Of a stretch of DNA of 64,000 nt, positions 56,341 through 64,000 are shown piece after piece (the stretch's first letter is position 1; the number at the start of each line of letters is the position of its first letter). This DNA comes from Lumbricus rubellus (taxonomy: Eukaryota > Annelida > Clitellata > Crassiclitellata > Lumbricidae). The translations under genes were made by a program, and so were the position numbers. The stretch spans positions 35,439,452-35,503,451 of the forward strand of contig OX243820.1 in NCBI GenBank assembly GCA_945859605.1, in the 5' to 3' direction. The notes under the pieces are model-generated. The model saw only the letters and a list, made by a program, of their open reading frames with translations, made no database searches and was not told the origin of the DNA.

Positions 56341-57505
56341 CGGTTTAGGCTCTGGCGAGAAGCCTGGTTTTAGTTCTTTTGGATGAGAACGAATACATAT
56401 GAACGTTTTGTTTCTAGACTTGATCTAGGTTAGATCATGGGGGTAGGTAAGAATTGTTTACTTGTCGTTTTACTTGCATTGTTTTCTTTGTTGCCACGAA
56501 GAAGGGCAAGATTGCTGTGCTTGTATGTAGTATAGAATGTGTACTTGCATAACCGTGATTAATTGTATAATCTATGATGAGATTATTGGCTATTTTGAAT
56601 TCTATACGGTTAGTGAAGGCAGGGTTCGGATGTAGAATAGTGGGTTGTAATTGTCCAGACAGCGTTACGGGTCTATTCTATTATATTCCGTCCTGTAAGG
56701 TGGACGTAGAAAGTCTATTGCATAAGTCAGGGAGAAATCCGTACTAGCTTCTTGGGTATGTTTCCCTGAATAGTAAATCCTTTGTTTGCTAGTTCCGGAA
56801 GGTCTGCTCTGTTATGCTCCGTCTTGTAAGGTAGACGTCGACAGACTATTACATAGGTCAAGGAGAAATCCGTCCTAGTGTGGCTTGGGTATGCTTCACT
56901 AAGCAGTAAAGCCTTTGCTTAATAGTTCAGCCCTAGTAACGTGTAACGTGAGTAATGAAGTATTGACTGCTCATCGCTGTTAGCGATTGTATGCTGAACT
57001 AAGGAACAGAGTTTTCCCAGAAATCTCTTTGGTTACCGGTGAGGATAGAATTAAAAGCAATTCCGCCTTCTTTTATTGTGTAACGTAGATTTGGTCCATA
57101 GTTAATGGTAACCTGTTAAATGGAATTGTAATGTGCTGATTTGTTAGCATAATCGTTTAGTAAGGATTGGTGCCGGAGCAGGGAATATGTGTTCGGAAGA
57201 CATTTAAGTATCCTAGTAAGTGGCTCCGTGCAAGTGATGGATTAGGACTGATGATTATAATTTGTGTTAACTGTGAATTTGATTCAGCACAGAGATTCTT
57301 TGTGATAACCTTAAATTGCTGATGTCAGTTTCGTGATGTACATAAGTGTAGACTTGATTTATTTTAGGCATGAACATACCGAGTTGTCGGTACAACTTGT
57401 GTTATATCAGGTGTTAGTTAAGGATTGCTTGTTTATATTGTTTGGTTTCGGACCCTGTTCTGGAAATTTTCCATTAAGTGGAAAATTGGATTAAGTGGGG
57501 GGGTG
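56341..57505 (+). other. 3' non-coding internal region and G-rich tract of the Gypsy element
   Basis: A diverged tandem duplication of about 120 bp (about 56670-56800 and 56810-56935, sharing ccgtc[ct]tgtaaggt[ga]gacgt and gagaaatccgt). The end 'aagtgggggggtg' is the probable polypurine primer before the 3' LTR. No env-like ORF. Confidence 0.7.
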
Positions 57506-59012
57506 TGTAACGTCCTATGAGGCCGCTACAATTTAACGTCCTTGTAAGGCCGCTTTTACTTACTTACCAAATTATTTTATTAGATATCGCGGTTCTATTT
57601 TTAGTTCATCACATAGATGGTATATTTTTGCGAAGGTCGTCATGACGACAGGAGACTACTGTATTCGAGGCTTCTGTCGAGGCTTCTGAGTCCTCTTATG
57701 GTAGCCAATCGCAGTAGTTTCCCCGTCCTATCAGAGGCCGAGGTTTGCCTCCGACGGTCGCTTTTGCGTGGCAGCCGTTGATTGGTTGATCCGGATCACG
57801 TGACCGCTTCCAACGCCGAAAAGCGCAGTCGACTGGAGGTTTTCATCGGGGTGAGAGCTCGGCTCGGGAAGATCAGAAATTCCGTATATTCTGGGTCTAA
57901 AAATGCTGATTGTGTGGCTGATTGCCTGATTTCATGAATATGAATATACCGTTGACTAAGCGACTGGTTTTGGGACAGTTTGCAGCTGATTCTGTGTGAA
58001 TCTTTATTGTCATATATTCCAATATTCGGACAAGAAATCTTCCGATCTTCTTTTCATATTTGAATGCGAGTGTTGGCCAAATTGCACGGAAATTGCCAGG
58101 GAAGTATTAACTAATCTAATTGCTCCATAACAGATTCCGAAACCAAGTGTAGTTAATTAATCAGATATTAATGTTCATTGATAATAAGAATTGAAACCTA
58201 AGTTGATATTGCATATCGGTTGAAAGCTGCAGACCGAATTATGATTCATTATACCTGACTGTTAATTATAAAACGCGATTACTAGAATTAAGGTTGTGCA
58301 CGCCTGTTGATTATTTACGGAGATTCTGCTGACTTTGAAGACATATTGCATAGTTATTGAAGGACAATACCTAGGCCCGATCACAGATGTTAATTGTCAG
58401 CAACGCTTGTTCATTATATTCAGTTGAATTGTTTAATTAAATATATCAAATCAAACGTTAATAAATCATTGAATCATGGAAACTTCTATAAGGTCTGAGG
58501 ATGACTCTGATGAGGATTTAGAGGAATACTTAACCAAGGAGAAGAAGGGAGGAACCCCTGACAGACCAGAGGAAGGTGAGGTAATGCAGGAAAAGAGAAG
58601 GGAAGGGTTGATCGCACTTAAGGATGGGGGATTTAAACAATCTGTTGAAGGGGAGTTGAACCCTGATGGGCTTCCGTTAGGGGAAGCCGTCGTCCTCAGA
58701 CCGAGGACCGCAGACATATGTCGCCACTCGACCGAAGCCATTCCTGGTACCGATGAGAGACATCCCCGTCCTGAGGTGGGAGACCCAACCCTAAACTACG
58801 ACTTTACCAGAGGGAAATCAATGGATCCCGTAGATCTTACTTACTTAGTTGAACCTGTAGTCTTACCTGACAACAGAGAACCCCTTCAACAGTGCGGCGC
58901 CTCGATTGAAATCCTAAGGCGGGCTCCTACCACTTGGGAGGCTGAAGAGCAATACCAAGGGTGGGACCCCCGGTCACGTGGTCTTCTTTCGAGGTGGGGG
59001 CAGGCCGTTACA
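57506..59012 (+). repeat. 3' LTR of the autonomous Gypsy element (1507 bp)
   Basis: Same length as the 5' LTR. It carries a duplicate of the first 179 gag codons from 58476, which continue briefly into flanking DNA to a stop at 59045. That short ORF is a passive copy and not a separate gene. Confidence 0.9.
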
Positions 59013-59292
59013 TATCTAACGTTTATAAATTCTGGGACTGATTAAAAAATCATTAAATCCTCTAAAGTCTAATTGACTAATCCACAAATTTAATTTCGAT
59101 TACTCGATCAAATTTGGAATAGTTGGTAGTCTATCCGCTAAGTAAAGCGTGACAATTAAAAAACTTCTAATCACTGAGTTAGTTACTAGCCTACTTTCTG
59201 TCCACAAACACCTTTTATTAGGATGTTTATTTCAATTAAGATTCGATTTTGTAGCCATCTATCACTGGATGAATTTCTATCAGTAAAACTAT
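59013..59292. other. AT-rich flank between the Gypsy element and the LINE fragment
   Basis: Starts with the TATC target duplication. No gene or repeat boundary recognised until the truncated LINE frame begins near 59290. Confidence 0.5.
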
Positions 59293-61672
59293 AGGAGTGT
59301 TATTTACTAAGAAACGCAGGCTATCAAACATTGACATAAAAATTGGGAGTGAACACATTAAAATTGAAAAAACAGTAAAATTCCTTGGGGTAATTTTTGA
59401 TCACAGGTTGTCATGGAAACCACATTTAGAATATGTTATTGCTAAGTGTAGAAATCGTATGAATCTTATGAGAGCAGTGTCTGGCCACCATTGGGGCGCT
59501 TCGAAAAAAGCCCTAATTCACATTTATCGGGCCCTTATTAGATCAGTCATTGATTACGGGGATGCAGCTTTTTCATCAGCACCTAAATCGTATCTAGATA
59601 AGTTATCATCTATTCAGACTGAAGCGCTTAGATTGTGCTGTGGCGCTGCCAAAGGAACTGCAGCCATAGCTCTTCAGAATGAGTGCGGTGAAATGCCTCT
59701 AGAAATGAGAAGATTGCAGAGTTCACTAAAGTTGGGTGCTAAAGTTTTGGGAACTTCTGATCATCCGCTTGAATCTGCTTATAAATTGCATTGGACGGAT
59801 GAGTTCAGAACATCTGGTCAAAATAACCAGTCCACTTACATAAGAACACATAGTTTTTTCTCCTCTCTTAATCTCCCCTTTCAATCCCCCACCTTTCCTA
59901 CGACTCCATTTTGGTTAAATAATGATATTGATGTCGATGTGAGTCTTCACAAAGAAATGAGTAAGAAATACGACAACCCTGAGCTTTTGCATCTTCTATC
60001 ACTGGAACATATAAATAAATATCCTACTTTCACGCACATATATACAGATGGTTCAAAAGTAGAAAATTTAGTCGCTGCAGCTTATACAATCCCTACCCTA
60101 AATTTAGACAAACAACTCCGTCTTTGTGACAACTCTAGCATATTTGCAGCTGAATTAACTGCTATTAAAGAAGTATTCTCCTGGATATCAGAAAATGAAG
60201 ACCAAGACCTTAAAGACTTTGTTATATTTTCTGACTCTTTAAGTGTTCTGACGTCTATTAAGAATTCGTTTACAAAGTCCCGTCCAAACCTATTACAAGA
60301 AACAATAAGAATCTTTAATCAAATTAAAATTAGTAAAGTGCTTTTGATCTGGATCCCGAGTCATGTAAATATATTAGGTAATGAGAGAGCGGATACTTTA
60401 GCAAAGCAATCACTGACTATGCCAATTATTAATTCAACAAACTATTTAGAATTGCAAGAAGTTGCTTCAATTGTAAAATTGCATGTAATTGAGAAGTGGC
60501 AGACATACTATGACAGTGTTCCCAAGGGCCATCACTATAAATATATATCTCCAGTTGTGAACACAAACTTGAAATTTACAGACCTTGATAGAAAGAAGGA
60601 GGTTCAAATTTCAAGATTACGATTAGGCAAGGTAAATCTAAATGAAAGACTCTATATTATGAAAAAGCATGAAAATGGTCTTTGTAATTTATGTAAAGTC
60701 CCAGAGAACATAGATCATTTATTATTAACTTGCAAAAAAGAAAATATCTCTACCACTTTAAGAGATTCCTGTGTTTCTTTTAAAGTAGACTTCAACATCA
60801 AGAATTTGCTTGATCGTGGTTATATGCAAAGTGTTGTTTATAGGCTTATAAACCTGATAAATAAAGGAAAAATTGTATAATCTCCGTCATTTGTGGAACA
60901 GTGTGGAAATGTGCAAACACCATTTTAATCTGGGAAGCTTTATTTCTGAATGTTTGTTGTTATTTTTGATGTTGTTTGATTTTCTCGTAAATTGTGTGAG
61001 CTAAATTAAGAAATAGAACAAGATTCGTACGTTGGTTGATCTACAGATTTATAGAGACATTGAGTAACATATTAACAGTTTTGAAACATAGTTGTTTAGT
61101 ATAACAAATATGATATAAAAATTTAAGTTGTGTGACAATGTATTCAAAACTGATCATGCGTGTGTACTGTTGTTGTTTTGCTATTATTGATTGTCATGCA
61201 ATTGTAACATGATTGTGTGGGAATATATTTTGTCGTCATTGCTTTTGTTACAGCAAAACTATATCTAATAGTAACCTGTTTAAGAATTTCTTTCAATGAA
61301 ATGTAGAAGTTTTGAATCAAATTCGTATTAAGAATGGTAATCAAGAAAATTATGTGACATTTCTTGCATGTAAGCATGTGACAATTACTGCAGTATATAA
61401 ATGAATTTCCTAAGCAAAGGTTTTAACATAACTTGAATTATTGATGTTATTAACTGTTAACCATTTTGCTCTCAAGCAATGAACACTAATGGACATTGAA
61501 AACTAATATTATGTTATAGCTATGGCAACGAACATTGATATTGTTATGACAACGTTATATGGTGTATTTTGAACGCCATAAATTCACTATTACTGTCCTG
61601 TATAAGCTGTAAATTGTCGTCAACGGCCTTAGATGCCATACGACGACGTTAAACTTTGGTTAAATAAATAAT
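59293..61672 (+). mobile_element. 5'-truncated non-LTR retrotransposon (RNase H-bearing, Nimb/I/Ingi-like)
   Basis: Contains the C-terminal part of RT, RNase H, a CCHC-like finger and a 3' UTR of about 790 bp ending '...cgacgacgttaaactttggttaaataaataa' (about 61645-61672). The endonuclease and catalytic RT motifs are absent, the usual result of incomplete reverse transcription. The ORF is otherwise unbroken, so the copy is young. Confidence 0.75.
59297..60880 (+). CDS. LINE ORF2 C-terminal portion (RT thumb, RNase H, Cys-His motif), 527 codons
   Basis: Begins inside the RT (KFLGVIFDHRLSWKPHLEYV, the conserved LG-x-x-x-D-x-x-L-x-W-x-x-H motif after the palm). An RNase H I domain follows with D251 (YTDGS), E286 (AAELTAI), D313 (FSDSLS) and D366 (NERADTLAK), all four catalytic residues present. 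Near the end C463-x2-C466-x7-H474-x4-C479 forms the finger found at the C-terminus of I/Nimb/Ingi-group ORF2s. There is no start codon of its own; the true ORF2 start lay in the lost 5' part. Cannot be autonomous. Confidence 0.85.
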   Translation: MLFTKKRRLSNIDIKIGSEHIKIEKTVKFLGVIFDHRLSWKPHLEYVIAKCRNRMNLMRAVSGHHWGASKKALIHIYRALIRSVIDYGDAAFSSAPKSYLDKLSSIQTEALRLCCGAAKGTAAIALQNECGEMPLEMRRLQSSLKLGAKVLGTSDHPLESAYKLHWTDEFRTSGQNNQSTYIRTHSFFSSLNLPFQSPTFPTTPFWLNNDIDVDVSLHKEMSKKYDNPELLHLLSLEHINKYPTFTHIYTDGSKVENLVAAAYTIPTLNLDKQLRLCDNSSIFAAELTAIKEVFSWISENEDQDLKDFVIFSDSLSVLTSIKNSFTKSRPNLLQETIRIFNQIKISKVLLIWIPSHVNILGNERADTLAKQSLTMPIINSTNYLELQEVASIVKLHVIEKWQTYYDSVPKGHHYKYISPVVNTNLKFTDLDRKKEVQISRLRLGKVNLNERLYIMKKHENGLCNLCKVPENIDHLLLTCKKENISTTLRDSCVSFKVDFNIKNLLDRGYMQSVVYRLINLINKGKIV

Positions 61673-61823
61673 GCTTGACATATCCGTCGACAGTATTGAA
61701 TGGGAAATAGTTGCTTAATTTTACAGTCAAAAGTTTCACATAATAATCATTGTTCAAATATTGTTTACTCCGAAAAATTGGCCGCATGACATCGTGAAGC
61801 GAGTAATAAAATGAATCGAACGT

Positions 61824-62054
61824 GGGGCGCGGTGGTGCAGTGGTCGTCGCCTTGCAGCTGAAGGGTTGCAGGTTCGAATCTACCTCAACGCCGCGTAGGA
61901 ACCTTGGGCAAGTCCTTCAGTCGCAATTGCTCAGCGCTTCGGCGTGCAACTCCGATGCAGTCAGTGTCCGCGCTGTAGTCGGGAGCGCCTCTGAGTAGTG
62001 AGCTTGATGGGGGGCTATATCAAGTGCACAGACGAACAAACAAACAAACAAACT
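61824..62054 (+). mobile_element. tRNA-derived SINE, copy 1
   Basis: Head 'ggggcgcggtggtgcagtgg' contains an A-box-like motif; the B box GGTTCGAATC is at 61871-61880. A body ('cttgggcaagtccttc', 'gtgtccgcgctgtagtcggg') and tail ('gggagcgcctctgagtag') follow, with a terminal (CAAA)n. About 80% like copy 2 at 62798. Confidence 0.85.
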
Positions 62055-62185
62055 AAAGTATTAATTAATTAAATTTGTAGCGATTAATCGATAAAATAAT
62101 GAATTAAATAATCGATAAAATAATCGACCAACTAATCGATATTAATCGATTAATTAATTGTTATGGTCCGCAGATCGAGTTTAAA
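62055..62185. repeat. AT-rich tract with repeated 'atcgat' words
   Basis: Repeats of taatcgat/ataatcga between the SINE and the next exon candidate. No other feature. Confidence 0.5.
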
Positions 62186-62298
62186 ATGTTTGGTCATTGG
62201 TCAATAATATTGTTGTCGTTTCAAGGATTGGTCTTCGCAGTTTCGGAAATCAACGACTTAGAAAGACGACCCAGTTGGCTCTCGATCAATTCGACCAG
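62186..62298 (+). CDS. Candidate first exon of a secreted peptide precursor
   Basis: ATG with A at -3 opens 37 codons plus two bases before a GTACAT donor. The translation begins MFGHWSIILLSFQGLVFA, a plausible signal peptide, then a short acidic stretch and an Arg-Arg (NDLERRPSW). Without splicing the frame stops 36 bp downstream. Joining it directly to the exon candidate at 63409 gives an immediate stop, so another exon would be required. Support is limited to composition and the donor. Confidence 0.3.
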
Positions 62299-62797
62299 GT
62301 ACATTACTTTGGCGCCTTTTCTTATGTAACAAGAACCACTTTTAAGCATAACTTAAGACGAAGATGAAGCAGAAGAGTTGAAGGAAGAAGGTGAGAGGAT
62401 TAATGCAAGTGAAAGAGGTATAGATGAGGAGGAAGACGAAGAAAACGAAAGGGAAAGGGGAACATCAATCAAATATTTATAAATCTGACCAAGATACACG
62501 TTCCATCAACAACAACGAAGCAAACTGCTTATTCACAAAATCTGATCGGCGCAACGCTTGACTATAGCTATTCAACTGCTCTTGTATAATTACTTATTTA
62601 TCAAATAAAGGTATCTAAGACCGTATTAAATCTTCGGTAAACATTAGCAAATTTAGCTTAAGTTATGGCGTTTCAAATATATTATAATAATATCTTATTA
62701 TCGTTTGATAAAGGCATTTCAAAGGTGTTTTAGGCAAGAACCTCGATCAATACATTCAATTCAGAATCTATAGATCTATACCGCTTATATTCTTTAA

Positions 62798-63016
62798 GGG
62801 GCGCGGTGGTGTAGTGGGTATGTTCGTTGCCTTGCAGCCGAATGGTTGCAGGTTCGAATACACCTCAAGTCGCCGCGTAGGGAACTTGGGCAAGTCCTTC
62901 ACTCGCAATTGCTCAGCGCTTCGGCGTGAAACATCGGTTCAGTGTCCGCGCTGTAGTCGGGAGCGCTTCTGAGTAGACAGAGCTTGAAGGGGCGCTATAA
63001 CAAGTGCACATATAGG
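62798..63016 (+). mobile_element. tRNA-derived SINE, copy 2
   Basis: Same head, B box (GGTTCGAATA at 62851), body and tail as copy 1, with an extra 7 bp after the A box and no long A-rich end. Confidence 0.85.
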
Positions 63017-63084
63017 CCTAGTATAGTCACCATCAACACTAACAAACATAGGACTATACGTGTCTACGTATATAGCATTAGTTT

Positions 63085-63175
63085 CAGTTAACGACACTGT
63101 GTGATAACAAAGATCATTCGCACCGCCCTCCTTGTTTGACACAGCTTGGGACTGGCACTGTCAGAGTACAAATAG
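63085..63175 (+). repeat. Dispersed repeat, second copy at 9745-9830
   Basis: Shares 'actgtgtg[gt]taacaaa', 'cgccctcct' and 'cttgggactggcactg' in the same order with 9745-9830. Class unknown; no TIR or poly-A was recognised. Confidence 0.55.
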
Positions 63176-63408
63176 TAGGCCTAGTGGATCTTGAAGGTTT
63201 TTCAGAGCGTATACGAACATTTATTAATTGCCATTGAAAGGTTAGCTGAGATTTCCCATTGATGGCATAGCGTGATTCATTGTTATATAGCATCATTTGA
63301 CATTATTTTAAGGGTGTCTAAGGCGAACAAGCGTCCACCATTATAATTATACCCCTCTGTCGCAGTGGGGAAAACTTATAATAAGTGGCGATGCTAATTT
63401 TCCGACAG

Positions 63409-63589
63409 GGTTTGACGATGGAAAGGGATCGCGAAGGAAACATCTACTTCCGGAACAACAACTCTAACTCTAACGCTGATTCTTGTCACGTGGTCGAGGT
63501 CATGGGTTGGCGGGAACCTCAACAGCACAGTCTGTCGTCTGATATCATCATCGCTGAAGGAAGGATTCGCGCTCAGTCGATTAAGGTAG
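63409..63589 (+). CDS. Candidate host internal exon (60 codons)
   Basis: Acceptor 'gctaattttccgacag' and donor GTAGGA enclose 181 nt open in only one frame (GLTMERDREGNIYFRNNN...SSDIIIAEGRIRAQSIK). Composition is protein-like and GC is higher than the surroundings. It would start in phase 0. No domain recognised and no neighbouring exon could be joined, so this rests on splice signals and composition only. Confidence 0.35.
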
Positions 63590-63659
63590 GACACAGTCAA
63601 GTCAGAAGGGTGGAGACGTTACGTTTGAATATCTGGGCATGCCGTCTGGAACGCCACAA

Positions 63660-63980
63660 CGCTTGTGGGTAATTTGGTGCCATACAGCATTTTACGATTT
63701 CCCAGTAGGTTACAAGGCGGATTATTTTGTGGAAAATTTTGTGGACATCTTCGAGCGAAAAATCTGATGACCTTTTTAGTCGTTTGGTCGAAATTTGGAA
63801 ATTTCTTTACAATAGGCTCTACACCGATTTTTCCCGTCCGAAACAGCTGAGCATCTGAGGACTTTTTAGTCGTTGGTGTTGGGGCATGCAAGGCCATAGC
63901 TAGGGGGTGTTTTGTGTGTTTGAACACCCCCCGAAATGGAAAATGTAAAACATAATATAGGCCTAATTCATTTACTAGCA
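63660..63980. other. Transposon debris at the right edge
   Basis: Contains the 'ctgatgacctttttagtcgt' module (about 63763, relatives at 1459 and inside 4918-5175). From 63889 there is a CAAGGCCATAGCTAGGGGGTG start related to the 48653 MITE, whose other end would lie beyond the window. Confidence 0.45.
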
Positions 63981-64000
63981 CATGATGTAAAAACCATGAA

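Larger units (their letters stand above)
49060..59012 (+). mobile_element. Complete Ty3/Gypsy LTR retrotransposon, 9953 bp
   Basis: 5' LTR 49060-50566, PBS at 50569, one gag-pol ORF 50030-56302, G-rich tract at about 57491-57505, 3' LTR 57506-59012. TATC duplications lie at 49056-49059 and 59013-59016. LTR termini TGTAACG...CGTTACA form a 7-bp inverted repeat. The two 1507-bp LTRs have equal length and I noticed no differences between them, so the insertion is very recent. The ORF is full length, so the copy may be active. No envelope gene or chromodomain was seen. Confidence 0.95.

Noticed and set aside
58476..59045. A separate 189-codon gene after the Gypsy element
   Set aside because: Its first 179 codons are the 3' LTR copy of the gag start; the rest is chance read-through into the flank.
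61824..63016. tRNA genes predicted from A- and B-box motifs
   Set aside because: The two copies share a long non-tRNA body and tail, and no cloverleaf with a proper acceptor stem is formed; they are SINEs.
62186..63589. Direct splice of 62298 to 63409
   Set aside because: The joined frame reaches a TGA immediately after the junction.

Overview
This window is eukaryotic genomic DNA, most probably from a marine invertebrate. It has short exons with GT-AG introns, very abundant (CAGA)n, (TA)n, (CA)n and (ATGT)n microsatellites, tRNA-derived SINEs with A/B boxes, and LTR, non-LTR and cut-and-paste transposons at every level of nesting. Frequent 'taggcct' words and the element mix suggest an echinoderm, hemichordate or mollusc, but no phylum can be fixed from the sequence alone. 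There are no bacterial operons, rRNA or CRISPR arrays.

Layout. 1-9.3 kb: microsatellites and nested DNA transposons. A mariner-type deletion derivative at 3269-5775 was split by a hAT element at 3813-5491, which itself carries two smaller TIR elements; a hAT MITE lies at 6101-6613. 9.3-24.4 kb: a likely host gene. A TATA box and signal-peptide exon (9449-9533) connect in phase through a small exon (11224-11272) to an eight-cysteine, cystine-knot-like exon (24090-24234), followed by two AATAAA signals. Its second intron holds a canonical-size mariner (15205-21348, TA duplication) interrupted by a 4.7-kb DNA transposon (15889-20633, 27-bp TIRs, 4-bp duplication). That transposon encodes a spliced protein of about 1055 residues with fifteen 27-residue repeats. 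A palindromic mariner derivative follows at 22465-23484.

26.1-46.8 kb: a cluster of one LTR-retrotransposon family with a very long LTR (4250 bp in the most complete copy). One element (about 30383-41475) keeps gag but has lost protease, RT, RNase H and integrase. In each of four LTR copies the last 581 bp are an open N-terminal gag segment. 46.9-48.5 kb: two further host-type exons in matching phase.

49.06-59.01 kb: a complete, apparently very young Ty3/Gypsy element with 1507-bp LTRs in which I noticed no differences, TATC duplications, and one 2090-codon gag-pol ORF. The ORF starts inside the 5' LTR and reads through the primer-binding site. 59.3-61.7 kb: a 5'-truncated RNase H-bearing LINE. 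61.8-63.0 kb: two SINE copies. 62.2-64.0 kb: two weaker host-exon candidates and transposon debris.

The two Gypsy families share an unusual design: gag starts in the LTR, the frame runs through a tRNA-Leu-type PBS, and a small hairpin lies 13-24 nt after stop codons. The gag-only family is therefore probably mobilised by a relative of the autonomous one. I consider this design and the cystine-knot gene the two most interesting parts of the window.
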